From Burkholderia savannae (lineage in GTDB: Bacteria > Pseudomonadota > Gammaproteobacteria > Burkholderiales > Burkholderiaceae): DNA of 64,000 nucleotides. Positions 8,073 to 19,313 of the stretch are shown here, one piece after another; the first letter of the stretch is position 1, and each line of letters begins with the position of its first letter. The notes under the pieces were generated by a model. The model searched no databases. It was not told the origin of the DNA and worked only from the letters and a program-made list of their open reading frames with translations. The stretch spans positions 1,612,001 to 1,676,000 of the forward strand of contig NZ_CP013417.1 of the NCBI RefSeq assembly GCF_001524445.2, in the 5' to 3' direction. Position numbers and translations under genes: made by a program.

Positions 8073-8538
8073 GGTCCGGCGCGGCGGGCGACGGCCGATC
8101 GATGCGGGCGATTCGCCCGGCGCGTGATGCGGCGACGCGGCGCGCGTGTGCGAAAGCGGGGTGGGTGCGGGTTCAGCGTACGTCGTTCGGCGCACGTCGT
8201 TCGGGCGGGGGAGACGGGCGAAATGCGGGTGAAATACGGGCGAAACGCGTGCCGGACGTCGCCGATTCGACTACGGTTGCCGATCCACCGATCCACCGAT
8301 CCACCGATCCACCGATCCACCGATCCACCGATCCACCGATCCACCGATCCACCGATCCACCGATCCACCGGCCGGAGGACTCGTCGATCTGCCGACCCTT
8401 CGCCCAACCGAACGAATAGTCGGCGCGAAACCCGACCCAATCATCCCTGCGCCGACCACCCGCCGCTCGGCTCCAACACCCGCGCTTCCGAGTCGAGCAC
8501 GAGCCGGACACGAGCCTCCTGCATGCCGCCGGCCGAGC
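8073..8538. other. gene-free stretch containing an octanucleotide array
   Basis: 466 bp between convergent genes. Apart from the 8-bp tandem array at 8280-8370 listed separately I see no gene or clear terminator. Open frames through the array encode only repeat peptides and are not counted. Confidence 0.6.
8280..8370. repeat. 8-bp tandem repeat (CGATCCAC), about 11 copies
   Basis: 91 bp of perfect octanucleotide repetition, unit CGATCCAC, a little over 11 copies, with sharp edges. Because 8 is not a multiple of 3, all three frames on a strand read the same 8-residue repeat peptide. Each unit contains GATC. It lies between convergent genes, so copy-number change should not affect coding. Such simple sequence repeats are typical variable-number loci in B. 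pseudomallei-group genomes. Confidence 0.97.
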
Positions 8539-8988
8539 TCAATCCGTCCGTTCCCGCGCGCTCGCGATGATCTTGTCGAGCGCACGGCTGAACGTGGCCT
8601 TCTCGCTTTCGCTCAGACAGTCGAGCAGCGTCGCGTTCCACTTGCGCGCGATCGGCATGATCTTCCGGTTGAGCGCGACGCCGGCCGGCGTGAGCGCGAT
8701 CAGCACGACGCGTCCGTCGTCGTCGCTCGGGCCGCGCCTGACGAGCCCGCGCCGGATCAGCGCCTCGGCCGCGCGGCTCGCCTGGCTCTTGTCGAGATTC
8801 GCGCGCCGCGCGAGCTCCATGATCGAGAACGGCCCGAACGCGCCGACCGACGCGATGATCCGCGCCTCGGGCAGCGATATGCCGAGCTTCGTCTGATAGA
8901 GCTCGCCGATGCCGCGATCGGAGAGCTTGTTCAGCACGTGCATCCGGTAAGTCATGAACTGGTCGAGCCCGACTTTGCTGCCTGCCAT
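8539..8988 (-). CDS. MarR-family transcriptional regulator
   Basis: 149 residues with the winged-helix architecture of MarR regulators: an N-terminal dimerisation helix (residues 10-30), LPEARIIASVGAFGPFSIMELARRANLDKSQASRAAEALIRRGLV as the helix-turn-helix at about 38-82, and a wing reading DDDGRVVLIALTPAG at about 88-102. An AGGA lies 6 bp before the ATG at 8988. It is immediately upstream of, and divergent in direction to nothing else; the next gene on the same side is glycerate kinase, also minus strand, about 90 bp away. MarR proteins bind small aromatic ligands or sense oxidation; the ligand and target are unknown. A 2-bp-spaced autoregulatory site was not recognised. Confidence 0.88.
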   Translation of the reverse strand: MAGSKVGLDQFMTYRMHVLNKLSDRGIGELYQTKLGISLPEARIIASVGAFGPFSIMELARRANLDKSQASRAAEALIRRGLVRRGPSDDDGRVVLIALTPAGVALNRKIMPIARKWNATLLDCLSESEKATFSRALDKIIASARERTD

Positions 8989-9081
8989 GTCGTGTCCTGA
9001 ATGAGGGGTGCGGGCCCGATTGTTGCCGCATCGCGGCGCGCGGTCAACGGTGCCGTCCGCGCGCCGAACGCGCGACGCACG

Positions 9082-10251
9082 TCACGCCCGGCCGTAGCGC
9101 AGCCGCGTCAGTTGCTCGGCTTCGTTTTCCAGCAGGCGCGCGGCGTCGCGCAGCGCCGCGTCGAGCGTGATCGGCCCGGGCGCGGGCGAAAAGCAGCCGT
9201 CGAAATGATCGGACAATTGCGGCAGCGCCGCCGCGTCGATCGCGCCCGACAGCAGCGTCGCCGGCACGCCCGCCGCGCGCGCGTGCCGGCATGCGACGAA
9301 CGGGGCCTTGCCGTGCAGCGTCTGCGCATCCGAGCGGCCTTCGCCCGTGATCATCCAGGTCGCGCCCGCGAGCGCCTCGTCGAGCCCGACCTGGCGCGCG
9401 ACGACCTCGGCGCCCGGCTCGAAGCGCGCGCCGAGCACGTGCAGCGCGAAGCCGAGGCCGCCCGCGGCGCCGGCGCCGGGCAGGTCGCGGGCGCGGCCGG
9501 CGGAAGTGCCCGCGGGACGGCGGCCGAGCGCCGCCTCGACGAGCGTCGCGAAATGGCCGAGCGCGGCGTCGAGCGGCGCGACCTGCTCGCGCGTCACGCC
9601 CTTTTGCGGGCCGAACACGGCGGTTGCGCCGTGCTCGCCCGTGAGCGGATTGTCGACGTCGGACATCGCGACGAACGATGTGCCGGCCAGGCGTGCGTCG
9701 AGCTCCGCGACGTCGACGCTCGCGACCTGCGCAAGCCGCTCGGGCGTCGGATCGATCTCCCGGCCGTGCGCATCGAACGCGCGCAAGCCGAGGCCGGCCA
9801 GCAAGCCCGCGCCGGCGTCGTTCGTGCTGCTGCCGCCGAGCGCGACGTAGAAGGTACGCACGCCTTCGTCGAGGAGCGCGCGGATCGCGTCGCCGAGGCC
9901 CCGCGTGCTGCGCGCGGCGACGGGCACGCGCATGCCGGCCGGATCGGTGATGCCGACGATTTCCGCCGTCTCGACGATCGCCGTGCGCTCGTCGATGAGG
10001 CCGACGGCCGCGTCGCGCGGCGCGAGCGACGCGCCCGGCACGCGCAGCGTGCGACGCGCGCCGGCGTGCGCGAGGAGCGCATCGAGCGTGCCTTCGCCGC
10101 CGTCGGCCATCGGGCGGCGGCGCAGGACGGCGTCGGGGCGCGCCCGCGCGACGCCGGCGGCGATCGCGTTCGCGACCTGCTCGGCCGACAGCGACCCCTT
10201 GAACGAATCGGGCGCAATGACGACGACGGGCGCGGGCGAGTGCAGCGGCAT
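9082..10251 (-). CDS. glxK: glycerate kinase (GlxK family)
   Basis: The 389-residue protein is a glycerate kinase of the GlxK/GarK type, which phosphorylates D-glycerate (to 2-phosphoglycerate in characterised members). Recognisable blocks are APDSFKGSLSAEQVANAI at residues 12-29, RRPMADGGEGTLDAL at about 47-61, EGVRTFYVALGGSSTNDAGAG mid-protein, NPLTGEHGATAVFGPQKG, and TGEGRSDAQTLHGKAP near residue 310. The ATG at 10251 is preceded by GGAGACACC; a longer reading lacks motifs. It is transcribed toward the MarR gene's upstream side on the same strand. It would feed glycerate from glyoxylate or aldarate catabolism into glycolysis. Confidence 0.9.
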   Translation of the reverse strand: MPLHSPAPVVVIAPDSFKGSLSAEQVANAIAAGVARARPDAVLRRRPMADGGEGTLDALLAHAGARRTLRVPGASLAPRDAAVGLIDERTAIVETAEIVGITDPAGMRVPVAARSTRGLGDAIRALLDEGVRTFYVALGGSSTNDAGAGLLAGLGLRAFDAHGREIDPTPERLAQVASVDVAELDARLAGTSFVAMSDVDNPLTGEHGATAVFGPQKGVTREQVAPLDAALGHFATLVEAALGRRPAGTSAGRARDLPGAGAAGGLGFALHVLGARFEPGAEVVARQVGLDEALAGATWMITGEGRSDAQTLHGKAPFVACRHARAAGVPATLLSGAIDAAALPQLSDHFDGCFSPAPGPITLDAALRDAARLLENEAEQLTRLRYGRA

Positions 10252-10695
10252 GGTGTCTCCGGAGGCGGTTCGTGACGACGGGCCGATCGCGCGTGGGCAA
10301 GTCGGGCGGGCATGGCGAATGTGAGGGCGCACGCGCGCCGCGCGACGGCCGGCGAGGACCGTGAAGCGAGCTTACCGGATGCCCGGCGCGCGCGGGATAC
10401 CGCGTTGCGCATGTTCGGGATCGCTCGGGGCGCGCCGCGCGCGATGCTGCGTCGCGCCAGGGCCCGAACTCGCGGTGAGGGGAAAATAGTTTGCTAGAAT
10501 AGTCGATTCTTCCGGCCAAAGCCGTGCATCAAGCCGCCGACGGGACGCGCGCGAGGCTGACTAGGCCGCCAGGCGCGGCCTGCGCCCGATGCGCTCGCGC
10601 AAGCGAACGGACGGTGCGCGACAGCGCGTCCGCCGCAAGGCTGGCACGGCAAGGAAAAACCGATTCGCTCGAATAATTTTAGGACGATTGAAGCC
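10252..10695. other. gene-free leader region upstream of tig
   Basis: 444 bp between glycerate kinase and trigger factor. It contains the TAGAAT promoter element listed separately at 10495-10500, which would give a 5' leader of nearly 190 nt. No small coding frame or riboswitch-like fold was recognised. Confidence 0.5.
10488..10500 (+). promoter_or_regulatory. extended -10 promoter candidate for tig
   Basis: TAGAAT at 10495-10500 is preceded by TTTGC, giving a TGn extended -10 arrangement, in an AT-rich island within GC-rich DNA. No strong -35 is visible at the right distance, consistent with an extended -10 promoter. Confidence 0.45.
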
Positions 10696-12042
10696 ATGGC
10701 TAACGTTGTTGAAAACCTCGGCAAGCTCGAACGCCGCGTGACGATCTCCCTGCAGAAGGAAGTCGTGCAGAAGGAGATCGACGCCCGCATCCAGAAACTC
10801 GCGAAGAACGTGCGCATGCCGGGCTTCCGCCCGGGCAAGGTGCCGCTCAAGATGGTCGCGCAGCAGTACGCGGGCCAGGTCGAGGCGGAGGTGCTGAGCG
10901 ACAAGATCGGTCAGGAATTCTTCACGATCAGCCGTGCGGAAAACCTGCGCGTCGCGGGCCAGCCGAGCTTCTCGCCGAAGCAGGACATCACCGAAGGCGC
11001 GTACGCGTTCGACGCGACGTTCGAGGTGTACCCGGAAGTGCAGATCGGCGATCTGGCGAGCGCTGAAGTCGAGCGCTCGACGACGACGATCGGCGACGCC
11101 GAGATCGACCGCACGCTCGACATCCTGCGCAAGCAGCGCGTGCACTTCCACGCGCGCGGCGAAAGCGGCGAGCACGGCGACGGCGGCGCGGACGCGGCCG
11201 CGCAGAACGGCGATCGCGTGACGGTCGATTTCGTCGGCAAGATCGACGGCGTCGCGTTCCAGGGCGGCACGGCCGAAGACTTCGTGTTCGTGCTCGGCGA
11301 AGGGCGGATGCTGCCCGAATTCGAGACGGCCGCGCTCGGCCTGAAGGCGGGCGAGCCGCGCGAATTCGACCTGAAGTTCCCGGACGATTACCACGGCAAG
11401 GACGTGGCGGGCAAGACGGCGCAGTTCACGGTCACGATGAAGAAGGTCGAGTGGCCGCACCTGCCGGCGATCGACGCCGATTTCGCGAAGTCGCTCGGCG
11501 TCGAGGACGGCGATCTGACCAAGATGCGCAACGAGATCAAGGAAAACCTCGAGCGCGAGGCGAAGCGCCGCACGCAGTCGATCGTGAAGAACCAGGTGAT
11601 GGACGCGCTCCTCAAGATCTCCGAGCTCGACGTGCCGAAGGCGCTCGTCGAGCAGGATCAGCAGCGCCTCGTCGAGATGGCCCGCCAGGACCTCGCGCAG
11701 CGCGGCGTGCCGAACGCGAAGGACGCGCCGATTCCGGCCGAGATGTTCGCCGAGCAGGCCGAGCGCCGCGTGAAGCTCGGCCTCGTGCTCGCCGAGCTCG
11801 TGAAGGCGAACGGCCTCGAGGCGAAGCCGGAGCAGATCCGGGCGGAAGTCGACGAATTCGCGAAGAGCTACGAAGACCCGAAGGAAGTGGTCCGCTGGTA
11901 TTATTCGAATCAGCAGCGCCTTGCCGAAATGGAAGCGTTCGTCGTTGAGAGCAACGTCGTCGATTTCGTGCTGGGCAAGGCGAAGGTGACGGACAAGGAA
12001 GTAAGCTTCGAGGCACTGGCGAGCGCAACGGCGCAAGCTTAA
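10696..12042 (+). CDS. tig: trigger factor (ribosome-associated chaperone/PPIase)
   Basis: 448 residues, the normal length for bacterial trigger factor. The N-terminal ribosome-docking region carries the signature GFRPGKVP at about residues 43-50. The FKBP-like peptidyl-prolyl isomerase domain covers roughly 160-255 ([44 protein letters not shown]). The C-terminal substrate-cradle helices run from about 260 to the end. An acidic/Gly-rich insert ([16 protein letters not shown]) precedes the PPIase domain. It binds ribosomal protein L23 and protects nascent chains. It heads the conserved tig-clpP-clpX-lon order and is followed by a rho-independent terminator, so read-through to clpP may be partial. 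Confidence 0.98.
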   Translation: MANVVENLGKLERRVTISLQKEVVQKEIDARIQKLAKNVRMPGFRPGKVPLKMVAQQYAGQVEAEVLSDKIGQEFFTISRAENLRVAGQPSFSPKQDITEGAYAFDATFEVYPEVQIGDLASAEVERSTTTIGDAEIDRTLDILRKQRVHFHARGESGEHGDGGADAAAQNGDRVTVDFVGKIDGVAFQGGTAEDFVFVLGEGRMLPEFETAALGLKAGEPREFDLKFPDDYHGKDVAGKTAQFTVTMKKVEWPHLPAIDADFAKSLGVEDGDLTKMRNEIKENLEREAKRRTQSIVKNQVMDALLKISELDVPKALVEQDQQRLVEMARQDLAQRGVPNAKDAPIPAEMFAEQAERRVKLGLVLAELVKANGLEAKPEQIRAEVDEFAKSYEDPKEVVRWYYSNQQRLAEMEAFVVESNVVDFVLGKAKVTDKEVSFEALASATAQA

Positions 12043-12054
12043 GTGTCGCTCTAG

Positions 12055-12099
12055 CGGCGTGCCGGCTGTCGGAGCGACGACGGCCCGCACGCCGTTTTT
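12055..12099 (+). terminator. rho-independent terminator after tig
   Basis: Outer stem CGGCGTGC (12055-12062) pairs with GCACGCCG (12087-12094), followed by five T residues. The loop holds further GC-rich pairing. It lies 13 bp after the tig stop codon. Confidence 0.75.
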
Positions 12100-12178
12100 C
12101 ATTGGGGCGGCGCCGCGTGCGACGTTCTCCGGCTCGTTTCCTGCCGTTCAATACTCATTCTCGGACAAGGCTCATTGA

Positions 12179-12832
12179 ATGATTAATCGCGCTCAATTGC
12201 TGGACACGTTGGCTTCGCAAGCCCCGCGGGATTTCGAGGCGCAAGCGCTCGGGCTCGTGCCGATCGTCGTCGAGACGAGCGGCCGCGGCGAGCGTTCGTA
12301 CGACATCTACTCGCGGCTCCTGAAAGAGCGCATCGTGTTCATGGTCGGCGAAGTCAACGACCAGACGGCGAATCTCGTGGTCGCGCAGTTGCTGTTCCTC
12401 GAAAGCGAGAATCCCGACAAGGACATCAGCCTCTACATCAACAGCCCGGGCGGCTCGGTGTCGGCCGGGATGGCGATCTACGACACGATGCAGTTCGTGA
12501 AGCCGGACGTGTCGACGCTCTGCATGGGCCTCGCGGCCAGCATGGGCGCGTTCCTGCTCGCGGCGGGCGCGAAGGGCAAGCGCTACGCGCTGCCGAACGC
12601 GCGCGTGATGATCCACCAGCCGCTCGGCGGCGCGCGCGGCCAGGCGTCGGACATCGAGATCCAGGCGCGCGAGATCCTCTACCTGAAGGACCGCCTGAAT
12701 CACCTGCTCGCTCATCACACCGGTCAGGACGTCGAGCGCATCGCGCGTGACACCGACCGTGATAATTTCATGTCCAGCGAAGATGCGAAGGCGTACGGGC
12801 TGATCGACCACGTGTCGACGAAGCGTCCGTAA
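12179..12832 (+). CDS. clpP: ATP-dependent Clp protease proteolytic subunit
   Basis: 217-residue serine peptidase that forms the tetradecameric barrel fed by ClpX or ClpA. The nucleophile serine is residue 121 in GLAASMGAF and the catalytic histidine residue 146 in [10 protein letters not shown]; the acidic residue follows in the DRDNFM region. The short propeptide-like N-terminus ([13 protein letters not shown]...) is as expected. It sits between tig and clpX, 160 bp before the clpX start. Length and motifs match the family completely. Confidence 0.98.
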   Translation: MINRAQLLDTLASQAPRDFEAQALGLVPIVVETSGRGERSYDIYSRLLKERIVFMVGEVNDQTANLVVAQLLFLESENPDKDISLYINSPGGSVSAGMAIYDTMQFVKPDVSTLCMGLAASMGAFLLAAGAKGKRYALPNARVMIHQPLGGARGQASDIEIQAREILYLKDRLNHLLAHHTGQDVERIARDTDRDNFMSSEDAKAYGLIDHVSTKRP

Positions 12833-12992
12833 GCTTTAGTGGGGTGCCGCCCCAATAGGGGTGGCGCCCGCCACGCGCCCCGAGCATCTGCGGCAAAAGA
12901 ACATCGCCGCCGTCTCCCGAGTATTTACCAGGTCATGGTGTCGGGGACAAACGGCGTATCATGTAACTCACGTGTCCGGAGGCTCTACATTC

Positions 12993-14264
12993 ATGGCGGA
13001 CAAGAAAGGTTCGAACAGCGAGAAGCTGTTGTATTGCTCGTTTTGCGGCAAAAGCCAGCATGAGGTGAAAAAACTCATCGCGGGGCCGTCTGTGTTCATC
13101 TGCGATGAATGCATCGACTTGTGCAACGAGATCATTCGTGACGAAGCGGCCGCGGCGGGCGTCGAAGCCAGCCTGTCCAAATCCGACCTGCCGAGCCCGC
13201 AGGAAATTCGCGACATCCTCGATCAGTACGTGATCGGGCAGGAGCGCGCGAAGAAGATCCTCGCCGTCGCCGTCTACAATCACTACAAGCGCCTGAAGCA
13301 TCTCGACAAGAAGGACGATGTCGAGTTGTCGAAGAGCAATATCCTGCTGATCGGCCCGACGGGCTCCGGCAAGACGCTCCTCGCTCAGACCCTCGCGCGC
13401 CTCTTGAACGTGCCGTTCGTGATCGCCGACGCGACCACGCTGACGGAAGCCGGCTACGTGGGCGAGGACGTCGAGAACATCATTCAGAAGCTGCTGCAGA
13501 ACTGCAACTACGAGGTCGAGAAGGCGCAACGCGGAATCGTCTACATCGACGAGATCGACAAGATCAGCCGCAAGTCGGACAACCCGTCGATCACTCGCGA
13601 CGTATCGGGCGAGGGCGTGCAGCAGGCGCTGCTCAAGCTCGTCGAGGGCACGATGGCGTCGGTGCCGCCGCAGGGCGGCCGCAAGCATCCGAACCAGGAT
13701 TTCATCCAGGTCGACACGACCAACATCCTGTTCATCTGCGGCGGCGCGTTCGACGGCCTCGAGAAAGTGATCACCGATCGCACCGAGAAGACGGGCATCG
13801 GTTTCGGCGCGACCGTGAAGAGCAAGCAGGAGCGGGATGCGGGCGAAGTGCTGCGCGAGGTCGAGCCGGAGGATCTGATCAAATTCGGGTTGATCCCCGA
13901 GCTGATCGGCCGTCTGCCTGTCGTCGCGACGCTCGGCAAGCTCGACGAAGCCGCGCTGATGAAGATTCTCGTCGAGCCGAAGAACGCGCTCGTCAAGCAG
14001 TATCAGAAGCTTTTCGCGATGGAGCGGGTCGAACTCGAAATCCGGCCGGACGCGCTGCAGGCGGTCGCCCGCAAGGCGATCCGTCGCAAGACGGGCGCGC
14101 GCGGGCTGCGTTCGATCATCGAGCAGGCGCTCCTCGACGTGATGTACGAGTTGCCGACCCTCAAAGGGGTCAGCAAGGCGATCATCGACGACAATGTCAT
14201 CGAAGGAGACGGCAAACCGTTATTGATTTATGAGGACACGCCGAAAGTGGCGGGTTCGAATTGA
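12993..14264 (+). CDS. clpX: ATP-dependent Clp protease ATP-binding subunit ClpX
   Basis: 423-residue AAA+ unfoldase that selects tagged proteins and threads them into ClpP. The N-terminal zinc-binding domain shows YCSFCGK and [10 protein letters not shown] (four cysteines, residues about 15-40). Walker A is [12 protein letters not shown] near residue 120, Walker [11 protein letters not shown] near 180, and the GYVGEDVE pore-loop block lies between them. An [13 protein letters not shown] sensor-2 stretch is near the C-terminus. The ATG at 12993 is chosen because CCGGAGG precedes it and the zinc domain begins there; the upstream frame has no conserved content. A strong terminator follows. Confidence 0.98.
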   Translation: MADKKGSNSEKLLYCSFCGKSQHEVKKLIAGPSVFICDECIDLCNEIIRDEAAAAGVEASLSKSDLPSPQEIRDILDQYVIGQERAKKILAVAVYNHYKRLKHLDKKDDVELSKSNILLIGPTGSGKTLLAQTLARLLNVPFVIADATTLTEAGYVGEDVENIIQKLLQNCNYEVEKAQRGIVYIDEIDKISRKSDNPSITRDVSGEGVQQALLKLVEGTMASVPPQGGRKHPNQDFIQVDTTNILFICGGAFDGLEKVITDRTEKTGIGFGATVKSKQERDAGEVLREVEPEDLIKFGLIPELIGRLPVVATLGKLDEAALMKILVEPKNALVKQYQKLFAMERVELEIRPDALQAVARKAIRRKTGARGLRSIIEQALLDVMYELPTLKGVSKAIIDDNVIEGDGKPLLIYEDTPKVAGSN

Positions 14265-14286
14265 CCGGCTTTGACGTTTGATGTGC

Positions 14287-14324
14287 AAAAAAGCCGTTCA
14301 TGGAATCGTGAACGGCTTTTTTTC
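14287..14324 (+). terminator. rho-independent terminator after clpX
   Basis: Perfect 10-bp stem AAGCCGTTCA / TGAACGGCTT with an 8-nt loop (TGGAATCG), flanked by A's upstream and seven T's downstream, 22 bp after the clpX stop. It could act in both directions. Confidence 0.93.
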
Positions 14325-14398
14325 GTTTATCTTGTGGGTAACTCTGACTCGAACCGAACGGTAACCTTTTTACTGAATATTTCCCACGCGCTGAAGGC

Positions 14399-14426
14399 TT
14401 GCAATCCGTTGTGCCGGCCTTACTTA
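14399..14426 (+). promoter_or_regulatory. promoter candidate for lon
   Basis: TTGCAA at 14399-14404, 16-bp spacer, TACTTA at 14421-14426, in the AT-richer gap after the clpX terminator. This fits sigma70. I could not convince myself of a sigma32 heat-shock promoter, although lon is often heat-induced. Confidence 0.45.
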
Positions 14427-14459
14427 TCGAACAATTGATTCCACTCATGGGGAAATGAA

Positions 14460-16880
<2,421 letters not shown>

Positions 16881-16911
16881 GCGCGCGCAAGCAATTTGCG
16901 TTCTGCTGAAC

Positions 16912-16946
16912 AAGCCCACGGTCGCAAGGCCGTGGGCTTTGTTTTT
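16912..16946 (+). terminator. rho-independent terminator after lon
   Basis: Stem AAGCCCACGG (16912-16921) / CCGTGGGCTT (16930-16939), loop TCGCAAGG, followed by TTGTTTTT. It begins 32 bp after the lon stop codon. Confidence 0.92.
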
Positions 16947-17422
16947 GCGCGGCGTGATGACGGAGCGTGCTTCCCGCGTGCCGGGCCAGGAGGCGAGCGC
17001 GTCTCGGCGTTTCGTTGTGGGTTTTCTCTGGTTCGCGGGGCTGCGTGTGCGCGCTTCATGCACGGCGTGAAGCGGCGGCCGACCCCGGAGTGCGGATGAA
17101 ACGAGCGAGACCGAGTCGATCGACCGTGGCGCAATGCACGTTGATTGGCCGAGGTCATGGGCGGCGCGCGAGCCCGATGCGCTGTCCGGCCGGCGAACCG
17201 GCCGTGGCCGCGTCACGATAATGCGCGGCGGGCTTCGGCGCGTTCGGGGGTGGGGCGGCGAGCGCGGCGGCGGCAAGCCGCGCCGGCCGGCGAGGCGATC
17301 GACATCCGCGCGCCAGCCGTGTCCGAATTGAGGCTTGGCAAAGCGTTGAAGGTTGCGCTAAAATCACCGGCTAGCTGCTTGAGGGGTGCGATGCCCCGAT
17401 CGAGAACGGCGTGAATCCGGAG
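16947..17422. other. gene-free stretch before tRNA-Val
   Basis: 476 bp with no supportable coding sequence. The distal part holds the tRNA promoter at 17335-17364. The rest is GC-rich with no repeat or hairpin I would call. Confidence 0.55.
17335..17364 (+). promoter_or_regulatory. promoter of tRNA-Val
   Basis: TTGGCA (17335-17340), 18-bp spacer, TAAAAT (17359-17364), followed within a few bases by a GC-rich segment. It lies 58 bp before the tRNA. Confidence 0.65.
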
Positions 17423-17498
17423 CGGGTGCTTAGCTCAGTTGGTAGAGCGGCGCCCTTACAAGGCGTAGGTCGGGAGTTCGAGCCTCTCAGCACCCACC
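17423..17498 (+). tRNA. tRNA-Val (anticodon TAC)
   Basis: 76 nt including the encoded CCA. Acceptor stem GGGTGCT pairs with AGCACCC; D stem GCTC/GAGC; anticodon loop CTTACAA with TAC at 17456-17458; T arm GGGAG-TTCGAGC-CTCTC. The anticodon reads GUA and related valine codons. No integrase or target-site duplication of the 3' end was noticed nearby. Confidence 0.97.
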
Positions 17499-17545
17499 AT
17501 TTCCGTTTCGCGGCACGCGTTCGAAGCAGACAGGAGCAGCAACCG

Positions 17546-17580
17546 AAACCCGCATGGCGATTCGCTTTGCGGGTTTTTTG
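17546..17580 (+). terminator. rho-independent terminator after tRNA-Val
   Basis: AAACCCGCA (17546-17554) pairs with TGCGGGTTT (17568-17576), followed by a T run (TTTTTTG). It ends tRNA-Val transcription about 50 bp after CCA. Confidence 0.85.
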
Positions 17581-17821
17581 TTTTGAGGCTTCGCCAACTC
17601 GATGCGGGCGCGCGACGCGGGCGCTCCGCGTGGTGGGGCGTCGCGATGTCCGCCGTAAGGCGTCCACGCGGCGCGGAGCCGCATTGCGATTCGCCCGAGC
17701 GTCGAGCGCGCGTCGTTCTGGCGGAGCGGCCGGCGAGCGCCGTCGGGAGCGCCCGTCTGGCCGCGTGCGGGGTTTGTCCTGCGCGCGGGATGTGCACGAG
17801 ATGCGCTGCGCGGTGGCGCCG
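17581..17821. other. gene-free stretch after tRNA-Val terminator
   Basis: About 240 bp without recognisable gene, repeat or regulatory site, between the terminator and the 3' end of the minus-strand hibernation-factor gene. Confidence 0.45.
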
Positions 17822-18151
17822 CTAAGCGGACTGCCTCGTGTGGTCCCGGCGCTTGTTCACCGCATCGTCGAGCATCCGCTCGGCATTGCTGAACGCGTCG
17901 CGCAGCGCGACGTACACGTCCTCGTCGGATTCGCGATTCGACACGATCTCGCGCCCCGGAATCGTCACGTCGACATGCACGTCGAACGGCTTGCCCTGGT
18001 GCTTGTGTCTGTCGTCGAGGATCACGCTGACCCGGCAGCGGATGATGTCGGCGCAATGGCGTTCGAGCTTGGCGGCGTGGCGGGCGACGGCTTCTTCGAG
18101 CGCGTTGGAGCGAGGCATTCCTTGAATCGAGACTTCGAGCGGTAATTTCAT
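17822..18151 (-). CDS. ribosome hibernation factor, HPF/RaiA (YfiA) family, short form
   Basis: 109 residues resembling the short hibernation-promoting-factor/RaiA family, which binds the 30S decoding region and parks ribosomes in stasis. It begins MKLPLEVSIQGMPRSNALEEAV, the usual first strand and helix with paired Lys/His residues (RHAAKLERH), then the RVSVILDD and FDVHVDVTIPGREIVSNRE strands and the closing DVYVALRDAFSNAERMLDD helix. No C-terminal dimerisation domain exists. The ATG at 18151 matches the family start. It is transcribed away from a BCAM0308-like gene; a perfect FNR-type box sits upstream at class II spacing. It is probably a second HPF paralogue devoted to low oxygen. Confidence 0.85.
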   Translation of the reverse strand: MKLPLEVSIQGMPRSNALEEAVARHAAKLERHCADIIRCRVSVILDDRHKHQGKPFDVHVDVTIPGREIVSNRESDEDVYVALRDAFSNAERMLDDAVNKRRDHTRQSA

Positions 18152-18287
18152 TGTTGTACTCGGTGAAAAACGTGGTTGGTCGTGCGTATGCGTCGTCGGC
18201 CGCATGCGGCGCGCGCCGTTGGTCGATGCGGTTCGGCTTCTTGCGTGCCGCGACGCCCTTATTGTTCGCCGCGGCGCGAATGCCGGC

Positions 18288-18301
18288 TTGATGTCGATCA
18301 A
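18288..18301 (-). promoter_or_regulatory. FNR/Anr box TTGAT-N4-ATCAA for the HPF gene
   Basis: A perfect match to the FNR consensus, TTGAT GTCG ATCAA. On the minus strand a -10-like AACAAT lies at 18266-18261, putting the expected start near 18253-18254, about 41 bp from the dyad centre. That is the class II FNR position. The hibernation-factor gene starts about 100 bp further on. Confidence 0.7.
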
Positions 18302-18474
18302 CGCCCGGCGGTTGCGCGGGCGGGCACGGGATGCGCCGGCGGCACGAGCGCCGCGCGATGCGGCGGCGCAACGTGTGCAAACGGGAAGGGGCGTATCGCC
18401 TGCGGCGCGAGCGTTGCGCGTCGAGTCGCGTCGCGTCGTGGGTTGCGCGTGCCCGTAAGCGCGGCATGGCTTCG

Positions 18475-18488
18475 TTGACTCAGGTCAA
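18475..18488 (+). promoter_or_regulatory. FNR/Anr-type box TTGAC-N4-GTCAA for the BCAM0308-like gene
   Basis: TTGAC TCAG GTCAA, a well-formed variant of the FNR/Anr dyad. A -10-like TAGGCT at 18510-18515 puts transcription start near 18522, about 40.5 bp from the dyad centre, again class II geometry. The gene starts at 18561. Confidence 0.68.
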
Positions 18489-18560
18489 CGTCGAGCCGGG
18501 CGCCTGCCCTAGGCTGAGGCTGTCGTTGCATTCGTTCGGCGTCATGCAAGGAGCGTCTCC

Positions 18561-19055
18561 ATGAATCATCGCACGCGGCCTTTCAAGGCAGGCAGTCACG
18601 AAGTGGTCTATCCCGGACTCGCGCAAGATCCCTATGCGATGCGTCGCAAGCTGCACGAGCCGACGGTGTGTCCCACATGCGGCGCGGTTTTCAGCGCCGG
18701 GCGCTGGCAGTGGCTCGCGCGTCCCGACGACGCGCACGAGCATCAATGCGGCGCCTGTCAACGAACCGCCGAGCGCATGCCGGCCGGCTATCTCCATATC
18801 GACGGACCGTTCGCGAGCGAGCATCTGTCGGAACTGCTGCAGTTGTTGCGCCATCACGAGGAGCGGGCGCGCGCGGGACATCCGATGCAGCGGATCATGG
18901 CGATCGACACCGACGGCGGCGCGACCGTCGTGACCACCACCGACGTCCATCTGGCGCGCAATCTCGGCTCGGCGCTGAAATCCGCGTATCAGGGCTCGCT
19001 CGACCTGAAATACAGTCAGGACGAACAACTCGTTCGCGCGTATTGGCGTCGGTGA
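18561..19055 (+). CDS. BCAM0308-like zinc-ribbon protein
   Basis: 164 residues resembling the BCAM0308 family of uncharacterised Burkholderia proteins. Two cysteine pairs, CPTCG (about residues 37-41) and CGAC (about 63-66), look like a zinc ribbon. They are followed by a basic, histidine-containing helical stretch (ELLQLLRHHEERARAGHP) and a compact C-terminal domain (RIMAIDTDGGATVVTTTDVHLARNLGSALKSAYQG). In B. cenocepacia the namesake lies in the low-oxygen-activated (lxa) locus. The FNR-type box upstream here agrees with that. Biochemical role unknown; nucleic-acid or ribosome binding is conceivable from the zinc ribbon and its divergent hibernation-factor neighbour. Confidence 0.8.
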   Translation: MNHRTRPFKAGSHEVVYPGLAQDPYAMRRKLHEPTVCPTCGAVFSAGRWQWLARPDDAHEHQCGACQRTAERMPAGYLHIDGPFASEHLSELLQLLRHHEERARAGHPMQRIMAIDTDGGATVVTTTDVHLARNLGSALKSAYQGSLDLKYSQDEQLVRAYWRR

Positions 19056-19313
19056 GCGGCTCGCGCGGCGGCATTCGTGCTGGCGCGTGCTCTTGCGCGC
19101 GTGTGCGTGTCGAGGCGGCGCCGTGCGTCGGCCGCGTGCTTGATTGCATAATCGGCGAGCGCTCGCCGTAAGGGCATCGATAGCGTGCGAATGCGCTGCT
19201 GAGCCGTCTGGAGCGCCGGTGATGCGCGCATCGCGTGACGCACCGCATGCGATCCGAAGGTGGCTGCATGTTCGTGCGGGTTCGATCGCCCCGCTTTTGC
19301 ACGCGGAGGCAAC

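Larger units (their letters stand above)
18152..18560. other. divergent promoter region of the low-oxygen gene pair
   Basis: 409 bp between divergent genes, with no coding sequence. It contains two FNR/Anr-type dyads, 18288-18301 and 18475-18488, each placed to serve one of the two genes. Confidence 0.65.

Noticed and set aside
8280..8370. CRISPR array
   Set aside because: Units are 8 bp, contiguous, without spacers and with no cas genes nearby.
8271..8585. Frames reading through the octanucleotide array that give IHRSTDPP or WIGGSVDR repeat peptides
   Set aside because: An 8-bp unit makes every frame open with the same peptide repeat. There is no start-site or conservation evidence for translation.
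14265..14459. A sigma32 heat-shock promoter before lon
   Set aside because: I could not find both CTTGAA-like and CCCCAT-like elements with correct spacing; the sigma70-like pair fits better.
19140..19153. A third FNR-type box (TTGATTGCATAATC) upstream of the YdaT-like gene
   Set aside because: Only the left half matches; the right half is not ATCAA and the spacing to the gene is not class II.
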